DNA of 64,000 nt from Hydractinia symbiolongicarpus (lineage: Eukaryota; Cnidaria; Hydrozoa; Anthoathecata; Hydractiniidae), in assembly GCF_029227915.1 (NCBI RefSeq), contig NC_079878.1, positions 19,778,001-19,842,000 of the forward strand, read 5' to 3'. The translations under genes were made by a program, and so were the position numbers. Positions within the stretch are counted from its first letter, which is position 1, and each line of letters opens with the position of its first letter. Below are positions 53,643 through 62,232 of this stretch, one piece after another. The notes under the pieces were generated by a model. The model was given only the letters and a program-made list of their open reading frames with translations, was not told the DNA's origin and did no database searches.

Positions 53643-55054
53643 CTCTTTAGCTACTTCTGGGCTAAAAGTAGCCAAATGCAGTTTGGGCTAGCTACGACAA
53701 AATTCTTAATCAATATTTATGTTAAATGTAATTAGTAGGTAGCGACACCTTTTATTAGTGTCATGAAAATTTACTCCCAAAATAGAATTTCTACGTGATT
53801 TTTTTAGCTGGACAGGGTAACGACAGGCTGTTTTTCCTGTATTCTTATTTAAACCGAAATTGCAATAAAATTTTTTTGAAAAGGATAAATTACGTCTAAA
53901 CACATTGACGACACAGTTTATCCGTACTAAGCGCTTAGTCCAATGTTAATTATGGCTGTTTCCTAAGTTTCTGTTTATCCGTTACGATGTTTTTTTTTCA
54001 AAAAAGGGTATTATGCTTACATGGATATGTGTCATTGTTTGCCTGTACTAATCCCTGAGCCCGGAATAATATTCATCTTTGAACTTTTGGCGGGAACACT
54101 CTCTAAAAAATAAAAAAGGTTGGCCAATTATAACAGGGTAGCAATGAGTTGTAAACTGTGTTTTTATTTCAGCTAAAGTTGTGAAAAGTTATTTTTTGAA
54201 AAATATATTACACCAGAAAGACCATAATGTTGTGTGCCTATTTTTTTTCAAATTATATTACACCGGAAACACCATAATTTTCTGTGCCTCACTCAATTTA
54301 TGACATACTATACTAAAGGGTTTCATCTGAGTTTGTGGCACAGTTTACACCTCTTATTAATCGCTCTTCCAGTCGTTCAACGCCAGGTAACACAGTTCTT
54401 GTGGCTTAACCCGGCGTTTCGACTCCGGGATTCCCGGCTAGTCTAAATAATAATACCATGGAATCGCATTTTGGATTTAGTCTCTATTGTTAATTCTAAA
54501 CCAATGAACCTTTTTGTTTCTTTCTTCTTCTTCTATTATTTCTTTTTTTGTTTTTAAACTTGTAAGATCTAACTTTATGGTCAAATCTGAGATATCTTAA
54601 ACTTGATAAAGATTTTTTAGTCATGTCACAGGTATAATAACACATTTTCGAAATATCACTACACCACAAGCAATAATATTTAATAAATTGATTGCTAAAA
54701 CGTCTTCGTTTCTTTCTTATAAATGTTAAGTGTAGTGCTGTATTGTTAAAGTATTAATTTTCATAAATCACGGTTTGGACATTTGTACTACATGAAACAT
54801 TTTGCAAGTTCCAGATAATACCACGGGATAATACCTATTTATTTCAAATAACGGAACAACATTGTAGAAGTTCTGTACAAAACAGGCTACTGGCGACCTA
54901 GGTATAGAGAACAAAATTACACACGAACAAGAATCCGAAATCTTTTAGCCTGCAAGGGCTTTTCATTATTTTTTAAGCCTATCAGGACGCTTTTAGAAAA
55001 CTATTTTATATAAACTTAAGAATTGTTTGTCCTACGAGCAGCATCAACTGTAAG
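53643..55054. other. Non-coding repeat-rich stretch
   Basis: Contains a local duplication of about 45 bases (about 54195-54240 and 54255-54295, sharing TATATTACACC-G/A-GAAA-ACCATAAT). No gene supported. Confidence 0.4.
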
Positions 55055-56118
55055 CCCGTAGGCTACCGTAAATCAACCTGGAAAGAGATCAGGGTACTTT
55101 GTTTTGTTTAATTTTAGTGCAGGAATTTAAGGACCTAAACGCAAAGAATAATAGACTGGCGAAAGTGAGAATCATGCAAGTATTTGTGATCTTCATGAAG
55201 ATGATAATGAATAACTTTTTAGACTTTTTACATTTTTACTGTACTATATTTTACAAGATCATTTATTTACAGCTACATGCTTTTTTTATGAGAACTGTTT
55301 TTTTTTTCAGCCTCAATATTATACCCTTCTATTAAAGTTACTATGTACACTGTTCACGCATTCTGTTGGCTATGGGACTTTACCTTCACAAAAGAAATCT
55401 CTGAAATTTTCTCTGACTGTCTTTGCATCTCACAAACATTTGTTTTACCCATTGAACGCTCCAAGGAATCTGAAATTTGGCAAACGAAACCGAGACGATT
55501 GGATCGGTGCTTCCTATAACCATAAATAACACCGCAGCCTTTTCGAAATTGGCGCGAGACACTTTTCAACAAATATGTCGATGTATAATTGATGGGGATT
55601 ATAACCAGATTTTGTCATTTATGTTCGAAGAATATGTGGAGTTACTTGATGATCGAGTTGTACCTTTTCTTTCTGGCTTTTTTAACATACAACAACAAGA
55701 TATAGATCAAAACAAAGAACTAGCTGCCACAAAGTTGTTATCGATGCTGTTTACTGATTGTTCTGTTGATGATATATGTCCTATCGCTTTAGCAGAAAAG
55801 TGGAATAGAATGCAGCACTACTGCTGAAACCAAGAGTTTTTAAACAGCAAATTACAGACTTCGAAGAGTAACCTCTAGCACCCACCTCAATGGCAAATAT
55901 ATGTGGCAACCACGCATTATACTGCGTATATTCAACTAGCGGAGAATATATATAGCTTTTTGGAGTGCCAAGATTCAATTAGGATGACGTGCTTAGAACA
56001 GTTTGAATATATTACAATATCAGGTCTTAAAGAGGTGATGGCTATATGACCTGGAAAAACCCGTCGCTAAGTCTGCTAAAATGACCCAGTCACCCGTAGG
56101 CTACCGTAAATCAACCTG
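55055..56118 (+). mobile_element. Inserted gene-fragment copy flanked by 26-bp direct repeats
   Basis: The insert, 55081-56092 (1,012 bp), matches about 61207-62232 at roughly 95% by eye. It is bordered by an exact 26-bp direct repeat starting CCCGTAGGCTACCGTAAATC at 55055-55080 and 56093-56118. The source at 61.2 kb continues beyond both ends and lacks these repeats, so this copy inserted here and duplicated its target. No poly(A) tail is visible. Confidence 0.8.
55477..55827 (+). CDS. Unknown ORF, copy in the inserted fragment (116 aa)
   Basis: Encodes ETETIGSVLPITINNTAAFS, then RDTFQQICRCIIDGDYNQIL, then VVPFLSGFFNIQQQDIDQNK and CSVDDICPIALAEKW. The paralogue at 61618-61968 keeps the frame with about 11 residue changes. 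That suggests coding constraint or recent copying. No family recognised. It follows a MADF-type gene in the source locus and may be its downstream exon. Confidence 0.4.
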   Translation: MANETETIGSVLPITINNTAAFSKLARDTFQQICRCIIDGDYNQILSFMFEEYVELLDDRVVPFLSGFFNIQQQDIDQNKELAATKLLSMLFTDCSVDDICPIALAEKWNRMQHYC

Positions 56119-56884
56119 TCATGCTTAATGAACGATTACAAGTCTGCCCTATTGAAATGTTTACGCGTCCTTCCGTTTTACCCACCTAGATAAAAACAAA
56201 TTTTGTGTCTGTTCATGTGGAAAATGTTTCAGTGCCAAGTAGGGACGCATGTCGGCATGTTAATTAAATAATTCCAATCTGATTATAATGGTCAAATAAA
56301 GCGTGTACATGTTGTCAGCGACTTTGAGAACATGCTCGACATGTTAGGAAAAACGTTCCCTTATTCAAATGTCAGGAAAGCTGAGTTTGATTATGTTTCT
56401 AAACCTGATAATTTCAATGGTTGTAGGAAACAGTAAATAATGTCCAGCAAATTCAAGGCCAAATTTTGGCTCGAAACTCTGACTTGATATGAACTAACAG
56501 AATAGAATGTGTTTGCGTTCATACCGCCATCACGAAGATGCTCAACGAGATCTCCGTGGGCGGGAAAACCTTTATAAACAGAACAAAATTATAGTAACAG
56601 TTTCCTATCCGCCGATACCTCGCCTAGAAACCTTTCTATCGAGTTACGTCACGGCCAAATTGACGGCTGCCAGAAAAGTCCACACTGGTACATTGTCTGT
56701 GATATAGCGTCATACTTTTCTCTTTGCTACTTTTAGTATTCATGCAGCCAGTGAAAGAACACTGGCACGCGATTTGTTTATATGCGCAGCATTTCTTGTT
56801 AATTATTGGATAATAAACAAACAGAAGAAATATGAAATGTTTATTCAGAACAGATTTGATCAAATTAGGCAAATTAGAAATTAG
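56119..56884. other. Right part of the insert splitting the BEL relic
   Basis: An unassigned stretch; no feature supported. Confidence 0.3.
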
Positions 56885-57600
56885 AAATAAAGACAGAATT
56901 ACTTTTAGTACGTTCTAGTAAAAATCCTGCTGATATTGTTACTAGAGGATGTAAAGCTTCTGATTTACAGAATAAGGATTTATGGGCCTAAGTTTTTGAG
57001 TGTGTCTGATTGTTCTGAAAAATTTTCATGCTTTGAGAATGTAACTAAAACATTTTCTGGTAGTAACAGTGCCTTAAATTCCGTTGTTGATAATACCATT
57101 GTTGACACCCGTCTTTAATGTGAAAACAAGTCTGGTGTGTGAACAATTAAATGTTATTAGTGGTGGCACGCGTTTTCTTAGTGATCCCACAGTACAAATA
57201 GAGAAGATTATTGACATTAAAAAATTCAGTTCGTTGAAGAAAGTGGTATTCATTACAGCATATGTGTTGCATTTTGTAAGAAAATCGAAGTTACGTGCAC
57301 TAAATAAAAATGTGGGAGAAACTGTCTGGGACATGGGTCCGAAGATAAAAATAAGCATGCGGCTGAAGAACCCGTATTGTTACGGCATGCTGCCGAAAAA
57401 ACCGTGTTGTTGGGGTATGCTGCCGAAGAACCCGTTTTGTTGGGGCATGCTGCCGAAGAACCCGTATTGTTGGGGCCTGGGGTCGAAGAAACCGGATATT
57501 TATCATCAGATGAGTTAGAACATTCTTTAAATATTTTGATCACGTCTGCACAAAGGACGTTATATCTCACAAAAACTTTGTTAGTTGGAAAAAGAACTTA
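56885..57600 (+). pseudogene. BEL/Pao relic, part 2 (RNase H end to integrase linker)
   Basis: Resumes with LLLVRSSKNPADIVTRGCKA and LQNKDLW, the N-P-A-D-x-x-T-R-G motif that ends the RNase H region in BEL/Pao. It continues with IIDIKKFSSLKKVVFITAYV, a ten-residue repeat block, and YLSSDELEHSLNILITSAQ. It continues part 1 across a 4.4-kb interruption. Confidence 0.75.
57355..57484 (+). repeat. 30-bp coding minisatellite in the BEL relic
   Basis: Four to five units of GGCATGCTGCCGAAGAACCC plus ten more bases. In the BEL frame each unit encodes H-A-A-E-E-P-V-L-L-G or a close variant. Confidence 0.85.
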
Positions 57601-58219
57601 AACATTTTCATACATGATGAAGGAATGTTTAGGCGTAGAGGGTGAATTGACAACGCTCCACTACATTACAACACTAAATTTCCGATTTTATTATACACGA
57701 ACTCATATTTATCTTATAACGAACGATATATTTTTAGCTAAACAAACTTTAGTTAAATTTATGAAAATTACAAAGTGCACGCACAATGATAAACTCGACC
57801 AGTTAAGTCTTAAAATTTAAATTCTAGAGGTTTTGCTCCACTAAAGAATACAGTGGAATCCCTCTAAAGCGGACACCATTGGTGCAAAAAAAAGTGTCCG
57901 CTTTAGAGGGATGTCCGCTTTATAGGAAGTTGACCAAAAAATTAGTTTTAGACCTAATTTTGACCAAAAAAGCTTTTTTTGTAGTACTGGCGGGTATCAT
58001 GGGGTGACTTGCAACACTAAGGTAGACGGCAACATCAATAGATTTAGCTTATCGAGCAAAGAACCCAAGTTGGCTGTGTAAAGTAAGTTTAGCAGCTCAA
58101 ATTTGTCGGTGTTGCAACCAACCTTTAAGTGTTGCTAAGGTTATAAACTAAGAAACCAAGTTATATTACGAAGATATATTTCATTTATCTTATAGGTCTT
58201 TCAATACACGTTTTTCTCC

Positions 58220-59827
58220 CTATTTGAAATAATCTTTGATTGAGGATTGTTTTCTATTTTGAAGCTGAAGTTCCTCAATCTTTTTCGTAATGGTTGACAA
58301 CATTTCTTGGCATGTATCATCAAAAATAGTAGATCGCTTAATTTTATCAAGCATAGTGATTAGCTCGGTGAAACCAAGCATTTCTTCTTCAACCACGTCT
58401 TCACTCTCATCATCATCCTCGGAAATCTCTTCGACCTGACATGCCATCTCTGGATTTTCAATTGCGTTAATGCTAGCTTCTCGGATTTGATGTCGCCAAT
58501 TTATTTCTAATTCGTTAATTCTTGGCTCCGAAGCTGGAACATCGGCGTCAAAATCGATGTATTCTGCAGCAGACATATCTTCAGTTAATTCCTTCACCAG
58601 AGCTTCAAATTCCAAGTCATCTTCTTGATCTTCCATCAATTCACTTTCTCCTTGAACTACGCCACATTTCTCGAAACAATTTTTGATGGTCAAGTTGGGT
58701 ACTTCTTTCCACGCATCTTGAACCCATTGAATAGCCATAAGTATGTCTACGCTCTTGATAATTTCAGTTGCAGATTTATTCTCCTGGATCCTTGCAAGCA
58801 CGTATTTGACCAGTCTTTTTCTGTACTTCACCTTGAAGTTTTGGATGATCCCCGCATCGAGTGGTTGAAGCCTTGAAGTTGTGTTCTTCGGTAAGAAAAT
58901 GATTTTGATTTGTGAAAACTGGCCTATCATTGACTCCGGATGACAGGTGGCGTTGTCCAGAAAAAGAATAACTTTTCTGTCCTCAAATAAAAGTTTTCTG
59001 TTAAAACGTGCCAGTACAGTTTCCATTACTTGAGATGTCATCCAAGATTTAGGATTTGAAAAGTAGTGAACGTTAGCTGGACGCGATGGATCTTTCAATT
59101 TTTTAAAACAACGCGGGACTTTACTCTTCCAGATAACAACAGGCTGGTCGATCTTTTCCCCAGCTGCATTTACAAAAAAAGCGACAGTTAATCTAAGCTT
59201 TGACTTTTTCCCACCTTTTGCTTGTTTTCCTTTTTCCACTAACCCTTTGGCCGGTAGAGCTTTAAAAAAACAGCCAGAATCGTCCATGTTCCAAATATTT
59301 TCTAGTGAATAACCTTCAACCAATTCTTTGATCCTCTCCATCCAGGAAGTAACCGTTTCTGTAGAAACGTCACCAGCTTCACCAACAATACGACGTTCTT
59401 TGACGGAATATGTTGTTTTCCAACGATCCAACCAACCGTCAGAGGCGGAGAAATTATCAAAATCGCTGTTCTGAAGTTTTTCCTTAATTTCCAACGCCTC
59501 CTCTTTAAGCATTACACCATTAGGGTAGATGTTAGAAGCGCAACATCTTTTGTACCATTCGAATAAGATCTCATTTATCTTGTGATACTTGCCATGGCGG
59601 TTACGTTTTTTTGTTTTCTCACGAAAAATTTCATGTTGTTCACGAATTTTCTTTTCGTCTCTTAAAATATTTGCTGCGGCTGTCTTTCCAATCTTGTAAA
59701 TGTCTGCTAGTTTTCTACATCCAAGTTCTGGATTTTTTTTGGCGAAATCCAAAGACTTGATCTTATCATCTAATGATAAAGTTTTCTTCGCTAGTTTACC
59801 AGCAAGCTGCTGCTTCGACATTGCCAT
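58220..59827 (-). CDS. Tigger/pogo-type transposase, full length, with C-terminal PIP box
   Basis: 535 residues with no stop, from ATG at 59827. An N-terminal CENP-B-type helix-turn-helix lies at about 15-60 (SLDDKIKSLDFAKKNPELGC). A second HTH is at about 78-150 (KINEILFEWYKRCCASNIYP, then DGWLDRWKTTYSVKERRIVG). The DDE_1 catalytic domain spans about 175-385. Its carboxylates appear as D182 in N-M-D-D-S-G, D291 in F-L-D-N-A-T-C-H and D324 in L-Q-P-L-D-A-G-I, a DD32D spacing expected of pogo elements. An acidic tail follows, with coiled-coil-like ends. The last residues, Q527-S-S-I-K-D-Y-F534, fit the PCNA-binding consensus Q-x-x-I-x-x-aromatic-aromatic. All catalytic features are present, so it may be active. 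Cut-and-paste transposition at TA is the expected role. Confidence 0.95.
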   Translation of the reverse strand: MAMSKQQLAGKLAKKTLSLDDKIKSLDFAKKNPELGCRKLADIYKIGKTAAANILRDEKKIREQHEIFREKTKKRNRHGKYHKINEILFEWYKRCCASNIYPNGVMLKEEALEIKEKLQNSDFDNFSASDGWLDRWKTTYSVKERRIVGEAGDVSTETVTSWMERIKELVEGYSLENIWNMDDSGCFFKALPAKGLVEKGKQAKGGKKSKLRLTVAFFVNAAGEKIDQPVVIWKSKVPRCFKKLKDPSRPANVHYFSNPKSWMTSQVMETVLARFNRKLLFEDRKVILFLDNATCHPESMIGQFSQIKIIFLPKNTTSRLQPLDAGIIQNFKVKYRKRLVKYVLARIQENKSATEIIKSVDILMAIQWVQDAWKEVPNLTIKNCFEKCGVVQGESELMEDQEDDLEFEALVKELTEDMSAAEYIDFDADVPASEPRINELEINWRHQIREASINAIENPEMACQVEEISEDDDESEDVVEEEMLGFTELITMLDKIKRSTIFDDTCQEMLSTITKKIEELQLQNRKQSSIKDYFK

Positions 59828-59832
59828 GTTGA

Positions 59833-60411
59833 ATGTGCATTAGAAATTCAAAATTCGAAATTCTTTCCAGTTTAAAATTTTACGCTGCAATGTCTTCACG
59901 ATTCGAATGCTATTTTAAAGTTGAAGAAGCTGAAGAGAACACAGATATGTCGAACGTTCAACTAAATGAGATACTTCTCAAAAACATTGACCAACAGATT
60001 GAGATTATCCTTATAAAACAGAAAGAATATCGCTTCGACTCGTTTATCCGTGGATACCTTGCTTACATGGACATATGGAGCCCAAAAGTCGGAGAAGAGA
60101 ATTTTTGTTTAAAAGCGGAAGAAGATAACGAACATGACAAGTTTGCTGTAGCTGTTACAGATGACGATAAAGTAGTTGGGCACGTCCCTAAAAACCTTAG
60201 CAAACTATTCAACAAATTCATGTCGCTTCCTAACTGTACCATCGGATGTAAAGTGACTGGGAAGCGAGTGAACCGTGGTGCTGGCTACGGACTAGAAATT
60301 CCTGCCCAGTACCAATTAATTGGTGTTGAAAAGGCAGTTGAGTGGGCCGAGAAAAATATAAGGAAAGTGTTGGACTCGGTAAATAACAAAACTCAAAGAT
60401 GTACTAAGTAA
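59833..60411 (+). CDS. HIRAN-like domain protein carried by the Tigger element
   Basis: Open from ATG 59833 (192 aa). The likelier start is ATG 59890 (MSSRFECYFKVEEAEENTDM, 173 aa), because a splice-acceptor-like TTCTTTCCAG lies just before it. The HIRAN-like region is about 65-160 of the longer form: FDSFIRGYLAYMDIWSPKVG, E-E-N-F-C-L-K-A-E-E-D-N-E-H-D-K-F-A-V-A-V, VVGHVPKNLSKLFNKF, CKVTGKRVNRGAGYGLEIP. HIRAN domains, as in HLTF, hold 3' ends of single-stranded DNA. It lies head to head with the transposase, five bases apart from the first ATG or 62 from the second, within the same terminal inverted repeats. A role in transposition or repair is inference. Confidence 0.8.
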   Translation: MCIRNSKFEILSSLKFYAAMSSRFECYFKVEEAEENTDMSNVQLNEILLKNIDQQIEIILIKQKEYRFDSFIRGYLAYMDIWSPKVGEENFCLKAEEDNEHDKFAVAVTDDDKVVGHVPKNLSKLFNKFMSLPNCTIGCKVTGKRVNRGAGYGLEIPAQYQLIGVEKAVEWAEKNIRKVLDSVNNKTQRCTK

Positions 60412-60671
60412 AATGGTTTAAATTTTAAGAAAAAGTGACATTTCATCTCGTTATTTTTCCATTGTCCGCTTTATAGGGAGTGTTTATAAGGGAAACTGTC
60501 ATTTGGTGCAAAGATTTTTGTCCGCTTTATAGAGTGTCCGCTTTATAATCGTCCGCTTTATAGAGATTTTTTTATCAGAGTTTGACCTAAATTCTGCCGG
60601 TGCAAAATTTTTGTCCGCTTTAGAGGGCTGTCCGCTTTATAGGGTGTCCGCTTTAGGGGGATTCCACTGTA

Positions 60672-61343
60672 TGCTCATATAAAAGAATACAATTCTTCCT
60701 TTTCATAGTCAAGGTTTATTTTTGCATGCGTTTTTGTTACAAATTTTAAATCAATTTTATCTTTCACAGCCAAAGAAATACAAGCTCAATGGACAAAACT
60801 TAGGGAAAATTATCCAAAGTGCATGAAGCGACGAGAAAAGCCAACTAGGTCTAGAGCTGGATTAAAAAATCTTCCAACATGCCGATATTATTAGGAGTTA
60901 GAGTTTATAAGCGATACAGTAACGAATAGAGCTACAACCAGCAACGTACAAGGCATATTTACACCACCAGAATCTCCTAGTTTACATGGCCAAGAGACTA
61001 CATCTGAAAGCATGCCAACTTATGCAAATGAATTTACATCACCAGTTCTTTGCTCTGGTACTCGGAAATCACCTGGTTTTTCTGTGTTAACTACTCGAAC
61101 TAGCACCATAACAAGCATTCAAAAAACTTAAATGATATTGACCGCTTGTTAATGGCTTCCATCCAACGTGACTTAACACAAGTAAAAACATGGCAGCCAA
61201 AGGAGAAGGAAAGAGATCAGGGTACTTTGTTTTGTTTAAGTTTAGTGCAGGAATTCAAGGACCTAACAGCAAAGAATAATAGACTGGCGAGAGTGAGAAT
61301 CATGCAAGTATTTTGTGATCCTAATGAAGATGATAATGAATGA
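60672..61343 (+). pseudogene. MADF (Myb/SANT-like) domain gene, Harbinger-associated type, partly broken
   Basis: After an acceptor-like TTTCACAG at about 60770 the frame reads AKEIQAQWTKLRENYPKCMK, then RREKPTRSRAG, a MADF-like motif, then a stop in CRYY. A serine/threonine-rich linker follows (TTSNVQGIFTPPESPS). From 61146 it continues SIQRDLTQVKTWQPKEKERD, then SLVQEFKDLTAKNNRLARVR and a stop. The shape fits the second (DNA-binding) gene of PIF/Harbinger transposons. The 3' part was the source of the copy at 55.1 kb. Confidence 0.5.
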
Positions 61344-62232
61344 CATTACTTTTTAGACTTTTTACATTTTTACTTTACTATATTTTACAAGATTATTTAT
61401 TTACAGCTACATGCTTTTTTTATGAGAACTGTTTTTTTGTCAGCCTCAATATTATGCCCTTCTATTAAAGTTATTATGTACACTGTTCACGCATTCTGTT
61501 GGCCATATGGGACTTGTCATTTACCTTCACAAAAAAAATCTCTAAAATTCACTCTGACTGTCTTTGCATCTCACAAACATTTGTTTTACCCAATGAACGC
61601 TCCAAGGAATCTGAAATTTGGGAAACGAAACTGAGACGATTGGATCGGTGCTTCCTATAACCATAAATAACACCACAGCCTTTTCAAAATTAACGCGAGA
61701 CACTTTTCAACAAATATGTCGATGTATAATTGATGGAGATTTTAACCAGATTTTGTCATTTATGTTCGAAGAATATGTGCAGTTACTTGATGATCGAGTT
61801 GTACCTTTTCTTTCTGGCTTTTTTAACATACAACAACAAGGTATAGATCAAAACAAAAAACTAGCTGCCACAAGGTTGTTATCGATGCTGTTTACTGATT
61901 GTTCTGTTGATGATATATGTCCTATCGCTTTAGCAGAAAAGCGGAATAGAATGCAGCACTGCTGCTGAAACCAAGAGTTTTTAAACAGCAAATTACAGAC
62001 TTCGAAGAGTAACCTCTAGCACCCACCTCAATGGCAAATATATGTGGCAACCACGCATTATACTGCGTATATTCAACTAGCGGAGAATATATATAGCTTT
62101 TTGGAGTGCCAAGATTCAATTAGGATGAAGTGCTTAGAACAGTTTGAATATATCACAATATCAGGTCTTAAAGAGGTGATGGCTATATGACCTGGAAAAA
62201 CCCGTCGCTTAAGTCTGCTAAAATGACCCAGT
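61207..62232 (+). repeat. Source copy of the 1-kb segment duplicated at 55081-56092
   Basis: Matches the inserted copy along its whole length; it continues upstream into the MADF gene and downstream past 62232. Confidence 0.85.
61618..61968 (+). CDS. Unknown ORF, source copy (116 aa)
   Basis: Paralogue of 55477-55827, with the same length and stop. It begins just after CTGAAATTTGG and encodes RDTFQQICRCIIDGDFNQIL. It could be a downstream exon of the MADF gene. No domain recognised. Confidence 0.4.
   Translation: MGNETETIGSVLPITINNTTAFSKLTRDTFQQICRCIIDGDFNQILSFMFEEYVQLLDDRVVPFLSGFFNIQQQGIDQNKKLAATRLLSMLFTDCSVDDICPIALAEKRNRMQHCC

Larger units (their letters stand above)
57849..60671. mobile_element. 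Tigger/pogo DNA transposon, apparently intact, with a second gene
   Basis: The body is 57851-60669 (2,819 bp), bordered by TA on both sides (57849-57850 and 60670-60671), the pogo/Tc1 target duplication. The terminal inverted repeats are CAGTGGAATCCCTCTAAAGC and, on the right read from the minus strand, CAGTGGAATCCCCCTAAAGC, continuing GGACACC. Subterminal GTCCGCTTTATAG/GTCCGCTTTAGAG repeats occur at least twice on the left and about seven times on the right, on the plus strand. They are probable transposase binding sites. Two divergent ORFs lie inside: the transposase (minus) and a HIRAN-like protein (plus). Confidence 0.92.

Noticed and set aside
57253-57570. Minus-strand repeat-containing ORFs
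   Set aside because: They are shadows of the coding minisatellite in the BEL frame.
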